The notes: generated from the sequence alone by a model not told the origin. 64,000 nt of DNA from Streptomyces longispororuber (GCF_014656095.1 NZ_BNBT01000006.1:39160-103159), one strand, 5' to 3'; counted from the first letter of the stretch, positions 1 to 11,521 are shown. Translations and numbers: made by a program.

Positions 1-1
1 C

Positions 2-754
2 CAGTCCGAGGACCTGGTCGCCGAGGCCGACGAGCGGCGCGTCCTCGACCGCGCCTGGATCACCAAGGCCGTCCGCGCCAAGGAGTACGGCGGCGTCTGC
101 GCGCCCCCGCCCGCGCCCCGCCCCGAGATCGCCGCCATCCTCTCGGCGCCGCTGCCCGAGTCCGCCCTCGCCGCCGCCACGGAGGCCGCCGAGCGGTCCG
201 CCGCCCCGCACGCGGACGCGGCCCCGCGCGCCGCGGAGAACGGCGACCGGGCCGTCAAGGGCGTCCCCACCCCCAAGGACCTCGCCGCGCTGCGCGGCCC
301 CGCCCCCGTCCAGACCGTCAAGGAGCACACCACCGCCACGCTGCGCTGGTCCTCCGACAAGGGCTGGGTCGACCGCCCCGGCGTCCCGGCCGAGCCCCCG
401 GAGGCCGCGGCCCTGCCCACCCTCGCCCAGCTCACCACGGCCGAGCAGCGCTGGGCCGACCGCGAGGAGGACATCACCACGGTCGGCGGCGACCCGTACG
501 AGGTGGGGCAGGTCTTCGCGCGCCGCTGGATGGCCCGCCTGCCCGAGCAGCACAACCTGCAGAAGCTGTCGACGATGTACCCGCGCATCCCGCACCGCAT
601 CGACGGCGAACTGCTGCGGTACGCCGCCCGCTTCGGGCTGCTCGCCCACAAGGACGACCAGATCGACGAGCACGACCGGTATGCGATCCGTGCCGGATTC
701 TGGCGCGAAATCGACGTACGCACCGCCGCGGAGCCCGCCCCCGCCGGGGACTGA
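2..754 (+). CDS. C-terminal part of a hypothetical protein (possibly NYN/LabA-like)
   Basis: The frame is open from the window edge to a TGA at 752-754, so 250 residues of the C-terminal part are visible and the start lies outside. The segment begins with SEDLVAEADERRVLDRAW, continues through an Ala/Pro-rich linker (about residues 35-110) and ends in a conserved-looking block with PRIPHRIDGELLRYAARFG and HDRYAIRAGFWREIDV. The opening motif resembles the end of a NYN/LabA-type nuclease domain, but that is a weak inference because the domain itself is not in the window. It is followed by a 138-bp gap and a separately promoted ABC transporter. Function is unassigned. Confidence 0.75.
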   Translation, partial: QSEDLVAEADERRVLDRAWITKAVRAKEYGGVCAPPPAPRPEIAAILSAPLPESALAAATEAAERSAAPHADAAPRAAENGDRAVKGVPTPKDLAALRGPAPVQTVKEHTTATLRWSSDKGWVDRPGVPAEPPEAAALPTLAQLTTAEQRWADREEDITTVGGDPYEVGQVFARRWMARLPEQHNLQKLSTMYPRIPHRIDGELLRYAARFGLLAHKDDQIDEHDRYAIRAGFWREIDVRTAAEPAPAGD

Positions 755-878
755 GCCGCCCGCGGCCGCCCGGGCGGGGGGCGGGATCGAGCCCGCGACC
801 CGACCCGGGCGGGCCCCGAACGCACCCGGTCGGGGGTGTGAGGCACGCCCCGGACGCCCCGCCGCACACCCGACCCCG

Positions 879-893
879 TACCCTCGTGCATCG
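879..893 (+). promoter_or_regulatory. Leaderless promoter of the ABC ATPase gene
   Basis: TACCCT at 879-884 is a good -10 hexamer and ends 8 bases before the GTG at 893. No Shine-Dalgarno sequence precedes the GTG, so transcription probably starts at or next to the start codon. Confidence 0.5.
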
Positions 894-1930
894 TGAGTAC
901 GCGCGCGGCACAGGCAGTCCGAGGGGGGCTCCGGCAGGGGCACGGCAGCGATGCCGTCTGCGTGGTCCGCGACCTGGTCAAGGTCTACCCGGCCGCCCGG
1001 GGCCGGCGCGGCAGGCCCGCGACGCCCGAGGTGCGGGCCAGCGACGGCATCGGCATCGAGGTCGGCCGCGGCGAGATCTTCGGGCTCCTCGGGCCCAACG
1101 GCGCCGGGAAGTCCACCCTCGTACGCCAGCTCACCGGCCTGATGCGACCCGACAGCGGCAGCGTCGAGGTCCTCGGCCACGACATCGTGCGCCACCCCGA
1201 GCGGGCGGCGCGGCTGCTCGCCTACCTCGGCCAGGAGTCGACCGCGCTCGACGAGCTGACCGTCTCCCTCGCCGTCGAGACCACCGCGCGGCTGCGCGGG
1301 CTCGACGCGGCCGCCGCCCGCGCCCAGCGGGACGACGTCCTGGACGAGCTGGGGATCACCGCCCTGGCGGGCCGCCCCCTGAGGAAGCTCTCCGGGGGCC
1401 AGCGCCGGCTCGCCTGCTTCGCCACCGCGCTGGTCGGCGAGCGACGGCTCCTGGTCCTCGACGAGCCGACGACGGGCATGGACCCGGTCGCGCGGCGCGC
1501 CGTGTGGGGCGCGGTCGACCGGCGCCGCGCCGAGCGCGGCACGACCGTGCTGCTGGTCACCCACAACGTCATCGAGGCCGAGACCGTGCTCGACCGCGTC
1601 GCCGTGCTCGACCACGGCAAGGTCATCGCCTGTGACACGCCCACCGGCCTGAAGGAGAAGGTCGCGGGCGAGGTGCGGGTGGAGCTCGTGTGGCGCGACC
1701 GGGCCCCCGTCGACGTACCGGAGGTGGCCGCGCTGCGGTCCTCGGCCGTCGAGTCCGGGCGCCGCTGGACGCTGCGGCTCGCGCCGGAGGAGGCCCGGGC
1801 GGCCGTCGCCGCGGTCACGGGCGGCGTCGCCTTCGCCGCCCTGGACGACTTCACGCTGGCCACGCCCAGCCTGGAGGACGTGTACCTGGCCCTCGGCGGG
1901 CGCGGCGGTGACGGGCTGGTGAAGGCGTGA
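893..1930 (+). CDS. ABC transporter ATP-binding protein
   Basis: 345 residues with a complete ABC ATPase domain: Walker A GPNGAGKST at 67-75, signature LSGGQ at 166-170, Walker B LLVLDEP at 186-192, and an H-loop in LLVTHN. The C-terminal third (about 245-345) is the accessory region common in DrrA/CcmA-type exporters. It powers export by the permease encoded next, which begins 46 bp downstream. The GTG start is chosen because the leaderless -10 lies just before it and the protein then begins shortly before the first beta strand. The transported substrate cannot be told from sequence; drug or lipid export is typical of the family. Confidence 0.9.
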   Translation: MSTRAAQAVRGGLRQGHGSDAVCVVRDLVKVYPAARGRRGRPATPEVRASDGIGIEVGRGEIFGLLGPNGAGKSTLVRQLTGLMRPDSGSVEVLGHDIVRHPERAARLLAYLGQESTALDELTVSLAVETTARLRGLDAAAARAQRDDVLDELGITALAGRPLRKLSGGQRRLACFATALVGERRLLVLDEPTTGMDPVARRAVWGAVDRRRAERGTTVLLVTHNVIEAETVLDRVAVLDHGKVIACDTPTGLKEKVAGEVRVELVWRDRAPVDVPEVAALRSSAVESGRRWTLRLAPEEARAAVAAVTGGVAFAALDDFTLATPSLEDVYLALGGRGGDGLVKA

Positions 1931-1976
1931 GGGGCCGGGCCGTGAAGCGTAGGGACGTCTGCAGGAAGGTTGTCCG

Positions 1977-2798
1977 TTGAGTGCCGTTCCCCTGGAGGCC
2001 GTGGTCAGGGCCGAGGACGAGCGCGTGGCCGCGCCGGACGTCGCGGCGCCGCTCGGGGCGCGGGCGCGGATGGTCCCGGCCCTGACGGCCGTCTACCGCG
2101 CGCAGCTCTCGCGGGCCCGGGTCGCGCGCATCCCGCTGCTGTTCGTCGCCACCTTCCAGTCGGTCGGGATCATGATCCTGATGCGCGGGGTCGTGGACGG
2201 CGGCAGCGAGGCCCACGCCGTGGTGGCGGGCTCCTCCGTCCTCGTCGTGGCCTTCGTCGCGCTCAACCTGCTCGCCCAGTACTTCGGCCAGCTCCGCGGC
2301 GACGGCGGGCTCGACCACTACGCCACGCTGCCCGTGCCGCCCGCCGCCGTCGTGCTCGGCGCGGCCGCCGCGTACGCCTCCTTCACCGTGCCCGGCACGA
2401 TCGTCACGGCGGTCGTCGGGTGCGGGCTCTTCGGGCTTCCGCTGACCCACCTGTGGGTGCTCGCCGCGGTGATCCCGCTCTCCGGGGCCGCGCTCGCCGG
2501 GCTCGGCGCCGCGCTGGGGCTGCTCGCGCCGCGGCCGGAACTGGCCACGCTCCTCGGTCAGATGGGCATGTCGGCGGCGCTGCTGCTCGGCGTGCTCCCG
2601 GCCGAGCGGATGCCGGGCTTCCTCCAGTACGCGCGCGACCTGCTGCCCTCCACGTACGGCGTCGAGGCGCTGGCCCGCACCTTCGGGAGCGACCCGGACT
2701 GGGGCGCGGTGCTGCTCGACCTCGGGGTGTGCGCGGCCGTCGGCGTGGTCTCGCTCGCGGTCGCCACCTGGGCGTACCGGCGCGCGGCCGTGCGCTGA
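1977..2798 (+). CDS. ABC transporter permease (ABC-2 type)
   Basis: 273 residues, strongly hydrophobic, with about six predicted membrane segments between residues 40 and 265, as in ABC-2 (DrrB-like) exporter permeases. The start is a TTG preceded by AGGAAGG at 1963-1969 with a 7-base gap, so unlike its neighbours it has a normal ribosome binding site, consistent with co-transcription with the ATPase gene. The first about 40 residues are cytoplasmic and charged. It forms the membrane part of the exporter; the substrate is unknown. Confidence 0.85.
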   Translation: MSAVPLEAVVRAEDERVAAPDVAAPLGARARMVPALTAVYRAQLSRARVARIPLLFVATFQSVGIMILMRGVVDGGSEAHAVVAGSSVLVVAFVALNLLAQYFGQLRGDGGLDHYATLPVPPAAVVLGAAAAYASFTVPGTIVTAVVGCGLFGLPLTHLWVLAAVIPLSGAALAGLGAALGLLAPRPELATLLGQMGMSAALLLGVLPAERMPGFLQYARDLLPSTYGVEALARTFGSDPDWGAVLLDLGVCAAVGVVSLAVATWAYRRAAVR

Positions 2799-2868
2799 CG
2801 CCGCCCGCCGCCAGGCCGCCGTCCCGTCCGGTGGCGCGGCCCACAGGCGGAGCTGGCACCATGTCTGG

Positions 2869-3528
2869 GTGACCGCACCGCTGACACCCTCCCAACCGCC
2901 GCACGAGCCCGAGCGCGACCCCTACCAGGCGCCGGACGCCTCCGCCTCCCCGGCGGGGCCCGGCGGGTACGGCAGGCCCCAGCAGGACGAGGAGGGCGGG
3001 CCCGGTGTGCGACGGGAGATCGCGCAGGCCGCGGTGATCATGGTCGCGGTGGCGGTCAGCGGTGTGCTGCTGGGGCTGCTGTGGCTGTGGCTGGCGCCCC
3101 GGGTGCCGCTGATCGCCGACAAGCAGGCGGTCTACCTCAAGGACACCGAGGGGGAGCAGGCCATCGGGGTCGACGGAACGTTCACCCTGCTGGGCCTCGC
3201 CTTCGGCTTCGTCACCGCGCTCGTCGTCTTCCTGGCGCGGCGGCGCGGCGGGATCCCGCTGGTGGTGGGGCTCGGCCTCGGCTCGCTCCTCGGGGCGGTG
3301 CTCGCCTGGCGGGCGGGGGTGTGGCTCGGGCCCGAGACGGACGTGGTGGCCCACGCGCGCTCCGTGGGGCAGGGGGTCGTGTTCGACGCGCCCATGGAGC
3401 TGAAGGCCAAGGGCGTGCTGCTGGCGTGGCCGGTGGCGGCGATGGTCACGCATCTGGTGCTCACGGCGTTGTTCGGGCCCCGGGACCCGGAGCCGGTGTA
3501 CTCGCCGTACGGGGTGCGGGAGGGCTGA
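2869..3528 (+). CDS. DUF2567-type membrane protein
   Basis: 219 residues with a Pro-rich cytoplasmic N-terminus (about 1-45) followed by four predicted membrane helices near residues 53-78, 107-124, 127-147 and 188-206. The region after helix 1 (about 80-105) would be extracytoplasmic. The layout and sequence fit the DUF2567 family of actinobacteria, which has no known function. The GTG start at 2869 is preceded by CACCAT at 2856-2861, a leaderless -10 at 7 bases, so the gene is probably independent of the ABC pair even though it lies only 70 bp downstream. Confidence 0.7.
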   Translation: MTAPLTPSQPPHEPERDPYQAPDASASPAGPGGYGRPQQDEEGGPGVRREIAQAAVIMVAVAVSGVLLGLLWLWLAPRVPLIADKQAVYLKDTEGEQAIGVDGTFTLLGLAFGFVTALVVFLARRRGGIPLVVGLGLGSLLGAVLAWRAGVWLGPETDVVAHARSVGQGVVFDAPMELKAKGVLLAWPVAAMVTHLVLTALFGPRDPEPVYSPYGVREG

Positions 3529-3540
3529 GCCCTCGCGGTA

Positions 3541-3735
3541 ACCAGGGGGCTCCGCCCCCTGGACCCCTGTTCATCGCGCTGGCGCGCTCGTCCTCAAACG
3601 CCGGACGGGCTGAGAATCTCTACCGCGGCCACGGCTGAAGATCTCAGCCGCGCTCGGCGGAAAGTTCCAGCCCGTCCGGCGTTTGAGGACGAGGCGCGGA
3701 GCGCCGACAAAGCGGGGTCCAAGGGCGGCAGCCCC
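3541..3735. repeat. Intergenic inverted repeat element, copy 1
   Basis: Two perfect 24-base arms (3589-3612 and 3668-3691, core GCCGGACGGGCT) flank a centre that contains its own hairpin (CGGCTGA ... TCAGCCG). Outside the arms lie GC-rich hairpins such as GGGGGCTCCGCCCCC. Related copies occur near 6.4, 28.0, 55.5 and 63.9 kb. It sits between convergent genes and could act as a transcription terminator for both strands. Confidence 0.85.
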
Positions 3736-3739
3736 TGGG

Positions 3740-3814
3740 TCAGGCCGGGCGGCGGCCGTGGTTGGACTTGGACTTGCGTACCCGCCACTTCCGCTTGCGC
3801 GTTTTCTTCGACAT
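3740..3814 (-). CDS. 50S ribosomal protein bL37 (24 residues)
   Basis: A 24-codon ORF from ATG (3814-3812) to TGA. The product is extremely basic: it begins MSKKTRKRKW and ends SKSNHGRRPA. This matches the actinobacterial ribosomal protein bL37, described in mycobacterial ribosomes, which is about 24 residues long, Lys/Arg-rich, and ends in an NHGKRP-type motif. The match is from memory of the family pattern. It would be a structural protein of the large ribosomal subunit. It reads convergently into the repeat element and lies 40 bp downstream of the ybaK-like gene on the same strand, so it may be co-transcribed with it. Confidence 0.75.
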   Translation of the reverse strand: MSKKTRKRKWRVRKSKSNHGRRPA

Positions 3815-3854
3815 GGGTCTGGTCCTAGTCGAGGACCACACCCCCGTCGAGGCC

Positions 3855-4355
3855 TCATTCACGCCCGATGGGCGCGAGCACCGCGTCCGTGAGGGCCGCC
3901 AGGTCCGCGGGGGCGAGCTCCACCTCCAGGCCGCGGCGGCCCGCCGAGACGCAGATGGTGGGGTGCGCCGACGCCGAGTCGTCCAGGACCGTGCGCAGCT
4001 TCTTGCGCTGGCCCAGCGGGGAGATGCCGCCGCGCACGTAGCCGGTGGTGCGCTCGGCCGCCGCCGGGTCGGCCATGACCGCGCGCTTGCCCGCGACCGC
4101 CGCGGCCAGGGCCTTGAGGTTCAAGGTGCCCGCCACCGGGACGACCGCCACGGTCAGCTCGCCGTCGACCTCGGCGACCAGGGTCTTGAAGACGCGGTCG
4201 GGCGACACGCCCATGGCCTCCGCGGCCTCCTCGCCGTACGAGGGGTGGGCGGGGTCGTGCTCGTACGAGTGAAGGGTGAACTCCGTGCCCGCGCGGGTGA
4301 GGGCGACCGTCGCCGGGGTGCCGCCCGCCTGGGACTTCTTCTGCTTCTTCGCCAC
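3855..4355 (-). CDS. ybaK: YbaK/EbsC-family aminoacyl-tRNA deacylase
   Basis: 166 residues, the usual length of the YbaK branch of the INS superfamily. These proteins hydrolyse mischarged tRNA, typically Cys-tRNA(Pro), in the cytoplasm. Typical elements are visible: EHDPAHPSYGEEAAEAMG near residues 32-49, VFKTLVAEVDG, the VVPVAGTLNLKALA block with the conserved Lys, GYVRGGISPLGQRK, and a final SAGRRGLEVELAP. The start is GTG at 4355. The substrate specificity is inferred from the family. Confidence 0.88.
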   Translation of the reverse strand: MAKKQKKSQAGGTPATVALTRAGTEFTLHSYEHDPAHPSYGEEAAEAMGVSPDRVFKTLVAEVDGELTVAVVPVAGTLNLKALAAAVAGKRAVMADPAAAERTTGYVRGGISPLGQRKKLRTVLDDSASAHPTICVSAGRRGLEVELAPADLAALTDAVLAPIGRE

Positions 4356-4371
4356 GTCGCCTGCCTGTCGG

Positions 4372-4417
4372 ATGCGTCGATTGCATCGGTCACGTCGGTT
4401 GCGTCGGTTGCGTCAGT
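4372..4417. repeat. Short imperfect tandem repeat, CGTCGGTTG-like
   Basis: Between the LON-domain gene and the ybaK-like gene there are about five imperfect copies of a 9-base unit (CGTCGGTTG, CGTCAGTTG, CATCGGTCA). It slightly overlaps the end of the upstream gene. No role can be assigned. Confidence 0.5.
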
Positions 4418-5153
4418 TGAGGCTCGTCGCGCCGCGCGTCAGGTCCGTCGCGGGCAGCGACGGCAGGTTACGGATGATCGCGGTCTCGCTGCGCAGCAGT
4501 TCCAGCTCGTCGCGCAGCCGGGCCGCGGTGTCGGGCGCCTCCAGGAGGCGCTGCTTCGTCGGGGTGTCCAGGACGGCGGCCGCCGCGACCAGATATGACA
4601 CCACCGACGGCTCGTCCGGCAGCTCCGTGCCCGTGGACAGGGACCGCTCCCGGGCACCCGCGAGCCGCTTCTGGTACGAGCGGAAGGCCCGCAGCACGCC
4701 CTCGGCCAGCGCCCCGGCCTCGTCACCGGGCTCCTCCGGCAGCGGTTCCAGCTCGGCGGTCAGATACGCGCCGGAGGCGTCCACCGAGCGCAGCCGCACC
4801 CGGGTGGTGCCGGTGGCGAGCACCTCGAAGCCGCCGTCCTCGCGCTCGCGGATGGTCGCCGCGTCGGCGACGCAGCCGACCTCGTGGAACGCCCGTACCG
4901 GGTCGGCGCCGAAGCCCGCGGCGGGGCCCTGCTCGGGCCGGGCCGTCGGGTCGGGGAGGCCGGGCGCGCTCGGCGCGACCTCGCTGCCGTCGCGGATCGC
5001 CACGACGGCGAACTGCCGCTGCTCGTCTTCGGGACTCTTGAGCAGGTCGCGCATCATGGCGCGATAGCGCTCCTCGAACACGTTCAGGGGCAGTACGAGC
5101 CCCGGGAACAGCACCGAGTTCAGCGGAAAGAGGGGGAGCCGGACGGTCGTCAC
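4413..5153 (-). CDS. LON peptidase substrate-binding domain protein
   Basis: 246 residues. It begins MTTVRLPLFPLNSVLFPG, the hallmark of the Lon N-terminal (LAN/PUA-like) domain, and contains FEERYRAMMRDLL near residue 30. No AAA+ or Ser-Lys protease domain follows, so it is the free-standing type, found widely in actinobacteria; it presumably binds polypeptide or other ligands, but its job is unknown. The GTG start at 5153 is preceded by TAGGCT eight bases upstream, so the message is probably leaderless. The TAG of that hexamer is also the stop codon of the upstream gene on the same strand. Confidence 0.85.
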   Translation of the reverse strand: MTTVRLPLFPLNSVLFPGLVLPLNVFEERYRAMMRDLLKSPEDEQRQFAVVAIRDGSEVAPSAPGLPDPTARPEQGPAAGFGADPVRAFHEVGCVADAATIREREDGGFEVLATGTTRVRLRSVDASGAYLTAELEPLPEEPGDEAGALAEGVLRAFRSYQKRLAGARERSLSTGTELPDEPSVVSYLVAAAAVLDTPTKQRLLEAPDTAARLRDELELLRSETAIIRNLPSLPATDLTRGATSLN

Positions 5154-5161
5154 GAGCCGAA

Positions 5162-5167
5162 AGCCTA
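5162..5167 (-). promoter_or_regulatory. -10 element overlapping a stop codon
   Basis: On the minus strand this reads TAGGCT and ends eight bases before the GTG at 5153. Its first three bases are the TAG stop of the gene upstream (5165-5167). Confidence 0.5.
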
Positions 5168-6181
5168 ACGGCCGCCGCCGGCCTTCCTCTCCCCGCGCCC
5201 GCGCCCGGACCGCACGGGTGTGCCCGCGGCCACCTCGATGCGGACCCCGTCCCGCAGCTCCAGGAACTGGCCGAGCGGGTCGTCGGAGACCCGGTCCCAG
5301 GGGAACGACGTCGCGTACGGCCCGATCAGGCGGAGCTGGTCCAGGGCGTCCTGCCAGCGCTCCAGGCGCACCAGGACGTACGTGAGGAGGTTGCGCACCT
5401 CGGCCGGCCAGGGGTCGGCGGGCGCGTACGACGCGGACAGGGCGATGGCCAGGTCCGCGGCGGCGTCCAGGCGCTCGCGCGGCAGCCGCCCGCCGCCGCT
5501 GGTCAGGTACGCGAACGCGGCGCGTACCGGCAGCGCCTGGATGAGCGAGCCCGGCAGCGCGTCCGCGGCCGCGCGCTCGGCGAAGTCGAAGCACTCCGGG
5601 TGCGAGCCGTACCAGTCCGCCGAGAGGTACATCAGCGCCGAGGCGTGGCAGCCGTAGTGGTACGAGGAGCGGCGCACGGCCTGGGACCACAGCTCCTCGA
5701 AGTCGGAGTGCGAGGCGTGGGTGCCGCGCGCGTGGTCCAGGGCGATGCGCCACGGCACGGGGTCGCGCGGGTCGGCCTCGGCGGCGGCCGTGAGCAGCGG
5801 GCTGACCTCGCGGAGCAGCTCGGCGCGGGCGGGCGACTCCCAGCCGCGCACGACCGCGAGCTCGGCCTTGAGCAGCAGCGCGTCCGGGTCGTGCGGGGCG
5901 GCGGCCAGCCACTCGTCGAACCACTCCGGGCGGGAGCGGGCGAAGGCGGCGAGGCGGGTGGCGTACCGGTCGCGGTTCTCCCACTCGGCGGCCTCGCGGG
6001 TGGCGGCGAGCAGTTTGGCCGCCGGGCCGTACTCGCCGCGGCCCGCGGCGACGAGCGCCGGGCCGAGGCGTTCGTCCGGCACGTCGAGCAGGACGTCGTC
6101 GTCCGGGGGCAGGCCCTCGGCGAGGCGCGGGGTGTGGCGGACCATGCGGGCGGTGCGGATGAGGGCGCGCAGCAGCGGCAT
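5165..6181 (-). CDS. Hypothetical protein, helical-repeat (TPR-like) type
   Basis: 338 residues, Ala/Leu/Arg-rich and predicted almost wholly alpha-helical. Repeated helix pairs with WxxAL-type spacing (for example in LERWQDALDQLRLIGPYA near residue 285) resemble TPR or Sel1-like solenoids, but no single repeat is a clean match. It contains a DDDVLLDVPDERLGPALVAA block near the N-terminus. The C-terminus is a basic tail (RSGRGRGERKAGGGR). The ATG at 6181 has an AGAGGGGG ribosome binding site. No signal peptide or membrane segment is seen. Function unknown. Confidence 0.75.
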   Translation of the reverse strand: MPLLRALIRTARMVRHTPRLAEGLPPDDDVLLDVPDERLGPALVAAGRGEYGPAAKLLAATREAAEWENRDRYATRLAAFARSRPEWFDEWLAAAPHDPDALLLKAELAVVRGWESPARAELLREVSPLLTAAAEADPRDPVPWRIALDHARGTHASHSDFEELWSQAVRRSSYHYGCHASALMYLSADWYGSHPECFDFAERAAADALPGSLIQALPVRAAFAYLTSGGGRLPRERLDAAADLAIALSASYAPADPWPAEVRNLLTYVLVRLERWQDALDQLRLIGPYATSFPWDRVSDDPLGQFLELRDGVRIEVAAGTPVRSGRGRGERKAGGGR

Positions 6182-6299
6182 GGTGCGGTTCCCCCTCTTC
6201 TCACGCCATGGGTGGTGGTGGTCTGGTGCGGTCGCTGTGTGATGACGGGCCGGGTGGGGGGATGGTTGTGCGGGGGCGGGTAACGGTTCAGCAAGTCTC

Positions 6300-6475
6300 T
6301 GGCCCCTGGCCTTGTGCGGGGCTCCGGCGCTGCGCGCCTTGTCCTCAATCGCCGGACGGGCTGGAATATCCGCGCCCGGCCTCTCCCGAAGTGGCGGGGG
6401 ATCACGGGCGGCCGACGACGGCACCGCAGACGATGCAGCCCGTCCGGCGTTCGAGGACGAGGCGCGGAGCGCTGG
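6300..6475. repeat. Intergenic inverted repeat element, copy 2
   Basis: In the 317-bp gap between two minus-strand genes, arms at 6341-6363 and 6436-6458 repeat the GCCGGACGGGCT family with one or two mismatches (CAATCGCC on the left, GTTCGAGG on the right). The remaining gap (6182-6300) holds only the ribosome binding site of the downstream gene and GC-rich sequence without clear signals. Confidence 0.8.
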
Positions 6476-6498
6476 TGAGGGGCGGGTGGGGGAAGGGC

Positions 6499-8073
6499 CT
6501 AGTTGCGGCGGAGGAGGCGGGTGGCGCCCGCGGCCACCGTGGTGGCCAGGACCCAGCCCATGAGGATCAGCGCCGCGGCCAGCCACTGCCAGCCGCCGCG
6601 GAGCTGCCAGTACGTGTCGTGGCCCAGGTCGATGACCGGCAGGAGCAGGTCGAGGGCGAACAGGGACGGGTTCCAGTGGGGGTGCTCGCCCTCCTTGAGG
6701 GGCGGGTGGTCGGCGCGGGAGAAGGCGATCGCGCTCGCCGCCCAGAGCACCGCCATCCACAGCGCGGCCCGGCCGGGACGATAGCCGTAGGCGACCGTCC
6801 AGTCCTGTGCGTAGCCCCACAGCTTGGCCGCGAGCGGCAGCGTCTCGCGGCGGCGGCGCTGCTTGGCGAGCAGCACCTCGCGGGCGTCGGCGTCCTCGCC
6901 GCCCGCGCGCAGCACGGCGGCGAGCTTCTCGTACGGCTCCGGGTGGTACTCGGCGGTGGCCGCGGCCACCCACTCCAGGCGCCGCGACAGCGGGAAGCTG
7001 CCCTGCGGGATGAGGTTCTCGTACGTGAAGCCGCCCATCTGGAGGCTGCCGGGGCCGGGCCAGCTCGCCGCGCGGTCCATGAGGTTGACGACGCGGGCGC
7101 CGGACAGGACGACCTTGCCGTGGAGCGGGGCCTCGCCGAGGAAGCGCAGCTCGGGGGTCTGCACCCGGCGCAGCGACACCTCCTGGTCGTGCTGGAGGGT
7201 GAAGCGGGCCTGGCCGAGATCCACCGCGTCGCCGAAGCGGCCGTCGTCGAGCCGGAGGCCGCCCTCGCAGGTGAAGCGCTGCACGAGGGTCCCGCGCGCG
7301 GGGGTCGTCCCGCTGGTCTGCATGGGGTTGCCGACGGCGGCGGGGGTCAGGTAGAGCGTGCGCTCGACGGTGAGCTGGGGGGCGTTCAGGGCGTAGCGGC
7401 CGTAGGGGTTGGTCAGGACGCTGCCGCGCAGGCTCAGGCTGACGCCGACCTTCGCGCCGCGCAGCCGCAGCTCGCCGTGGGACTCCAGCATCTCCGCCTG
7501 GAGGTCCTGGCCGACGGTCAGGCCGTCGCCCATCACCGAGCGGGCCCGCCGGTCGCGGTGCACGACGGCCTGGTTGAGCAGCAGGTCCGTGCCGATGTGG
7601 GCGTCGGTGAGGCGCATGCCGTTGTACACGCGGCAGCGCGGCAGGTGCAGGTCGCCCTCGGTGTGCAGCCGGGCGGCCTCCAGGCGGGGGATGGAGCAGT
7701 CGACCAGGCGCAGGGTGGTGAAGCGGGCCTCGGGGAGCAGGACCTCCTTCTCGAAGCGGCAGCCCCGCAGCTCCGTGTACGGCACCACCGTGCCGCCCGC
7801 CAGGTCCAGGACGTCCGTGATCCGCACGCCCGCCAGCTTCAGCGACGACACCCGGCCGGCCAGCGCGGGCGGCCCGTCGAGCAGCAGCCAGCACACGATG
7901 CGGGCCCGTACGCTGCGCTCCGGCCCCCAGGGGTGGACGCCGTGCGGGTCGTCCACCGCGGCGTCGCCCGACCTGAGGTCGTACAGCGTGCCGTTGCGGA
8001 ACGCCTGCCACATGCCGATCTCCGCGGCGGTCAGCCCGTCCGGCGGGTCCCCGGTGCCGGTGTCGTCGACCAC
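6499..8073 (-). CDS. Pentapeptide-like repeat membrane protein (often annotated 'membrane-associated oxidoreductase')
   Basis: 524 residues from the GTG at 8073, which has GGAGGG eight bases upstream; an ATG at 8121 would add 16 residues. After LTAAEIGMWQAF and a WGPERSVRARIV helix, residues about 65-390 are a right-handed beta-helix-like array of short Leu/Ala-spaced repeats (LKLAGVRITDVLDLAGG, LRLRGAKVGVSLSLRG). Two or three membrane helices lie in the last 120 residues. Streptomyces relatives carry the label 'membrane-associated oxidoreductase', but no nucleotide-binding or redox motif is visible, so I regard that label as unsupported. Confidence 0.7.
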   Translation of the reverse strand: MVDDTGTGDPPDGLTAAEIGMWQAFRNGTLYDLRSGDAAVDDPHGVHPWGPERSVRARIVCWLLLDGPPALAGRVSSLKLAGVRITDVLDLAGGTVVPYTELRGCRFEKEVLLPEARFTTLRLVDCSIPRLEAARLHTEGDLHLPRCRVYNGMRLTDAHIGTDLLLNQAVVHRDRRARSVMGDGLTVGQDLQAEMLESHGELRLRGAKVGVSLSLRGSVLTNPYGRYALNAPQLTVERTLYLTPAAVGNPMQTSGTTPARGTLVQRFTCEGGLRLDDGRFGDAVDLGQARFTLQHDQEVSLRRVQTPELRFLGEAPLHGKVVLSGARVVNLMDRAASWPGPGSLQMGGFTYENLIPQGSFPLSRRLEWVAAATAEYHPEPYEKLAAVLRAGGEDADAREVLLAKQRRRRETLPLAAKLWGYAQDWTVAYGYRPGRAALWMAVLWAASAIAFSRADHPPLKEGEHPHWNPSLFALDLLLPVIDLGHDTYWQLRGGWQWLAAALILMGWVLATTVAAGATRLLRRN

Positions 8074-8164
8074 TGCTGTCGCCCTCCCGTGGGTGCCGAG
8101 ACGCGTAGCTGCCTCGTACATCCGTTCATGCCCGATGCCGTGACCGGCTGAACGCCAGTGGTGA

Positions 8165-11352
<3,188 letters not shown>

Positions 11353-11356
11353 CCGC

Positions 11357-11521
11357 ATGAACGGCATCTCCACCCTGCTGATCTTCGTCGGGCTCTTCCT
11401 GCTCGGCGGGGTCTACTCCTTCGCCAAGCAGAAGCAGTCCAAGAGCCTGATCACCCTGCTCTCCATCGGCGCCGGCATGTGCCTGCTCGCGGGCATCGTC
11501 CGCCTGGAGGTGTGGAATTGA
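11357..11521 (+). CDS. Small conserved membrane protein in the his operon
   Basis: 54 residues from ATG. Two hydrophobic segments (about residues 4-20 and 31-48) flank a short basic loop (FAKQKQSKS), so it is probably a two-helix inner-membrane protein. It lies 4 bp after hisB, and its stop overlaps the hisH start (TTGA), so it is an integral part of the operon. Streptomyces his operons commonly carry such an ORF here. No function is known. Confidence 0.8.
   Translation: MNGISTLLIFVGLFLLGGVYSFAKQKQSKSLITLLSIGAGMCLLAGIVRLEVWN

Noticed and set aside
5165..8011. 948-residue minus-strand frame joining the helical-repeat protein to upstream sequence
   Set aside because: Only the part from ATG 6181 looks like protein; upstream it runs through an intergenic repeat element and out of frame through the membrane-protein gene.
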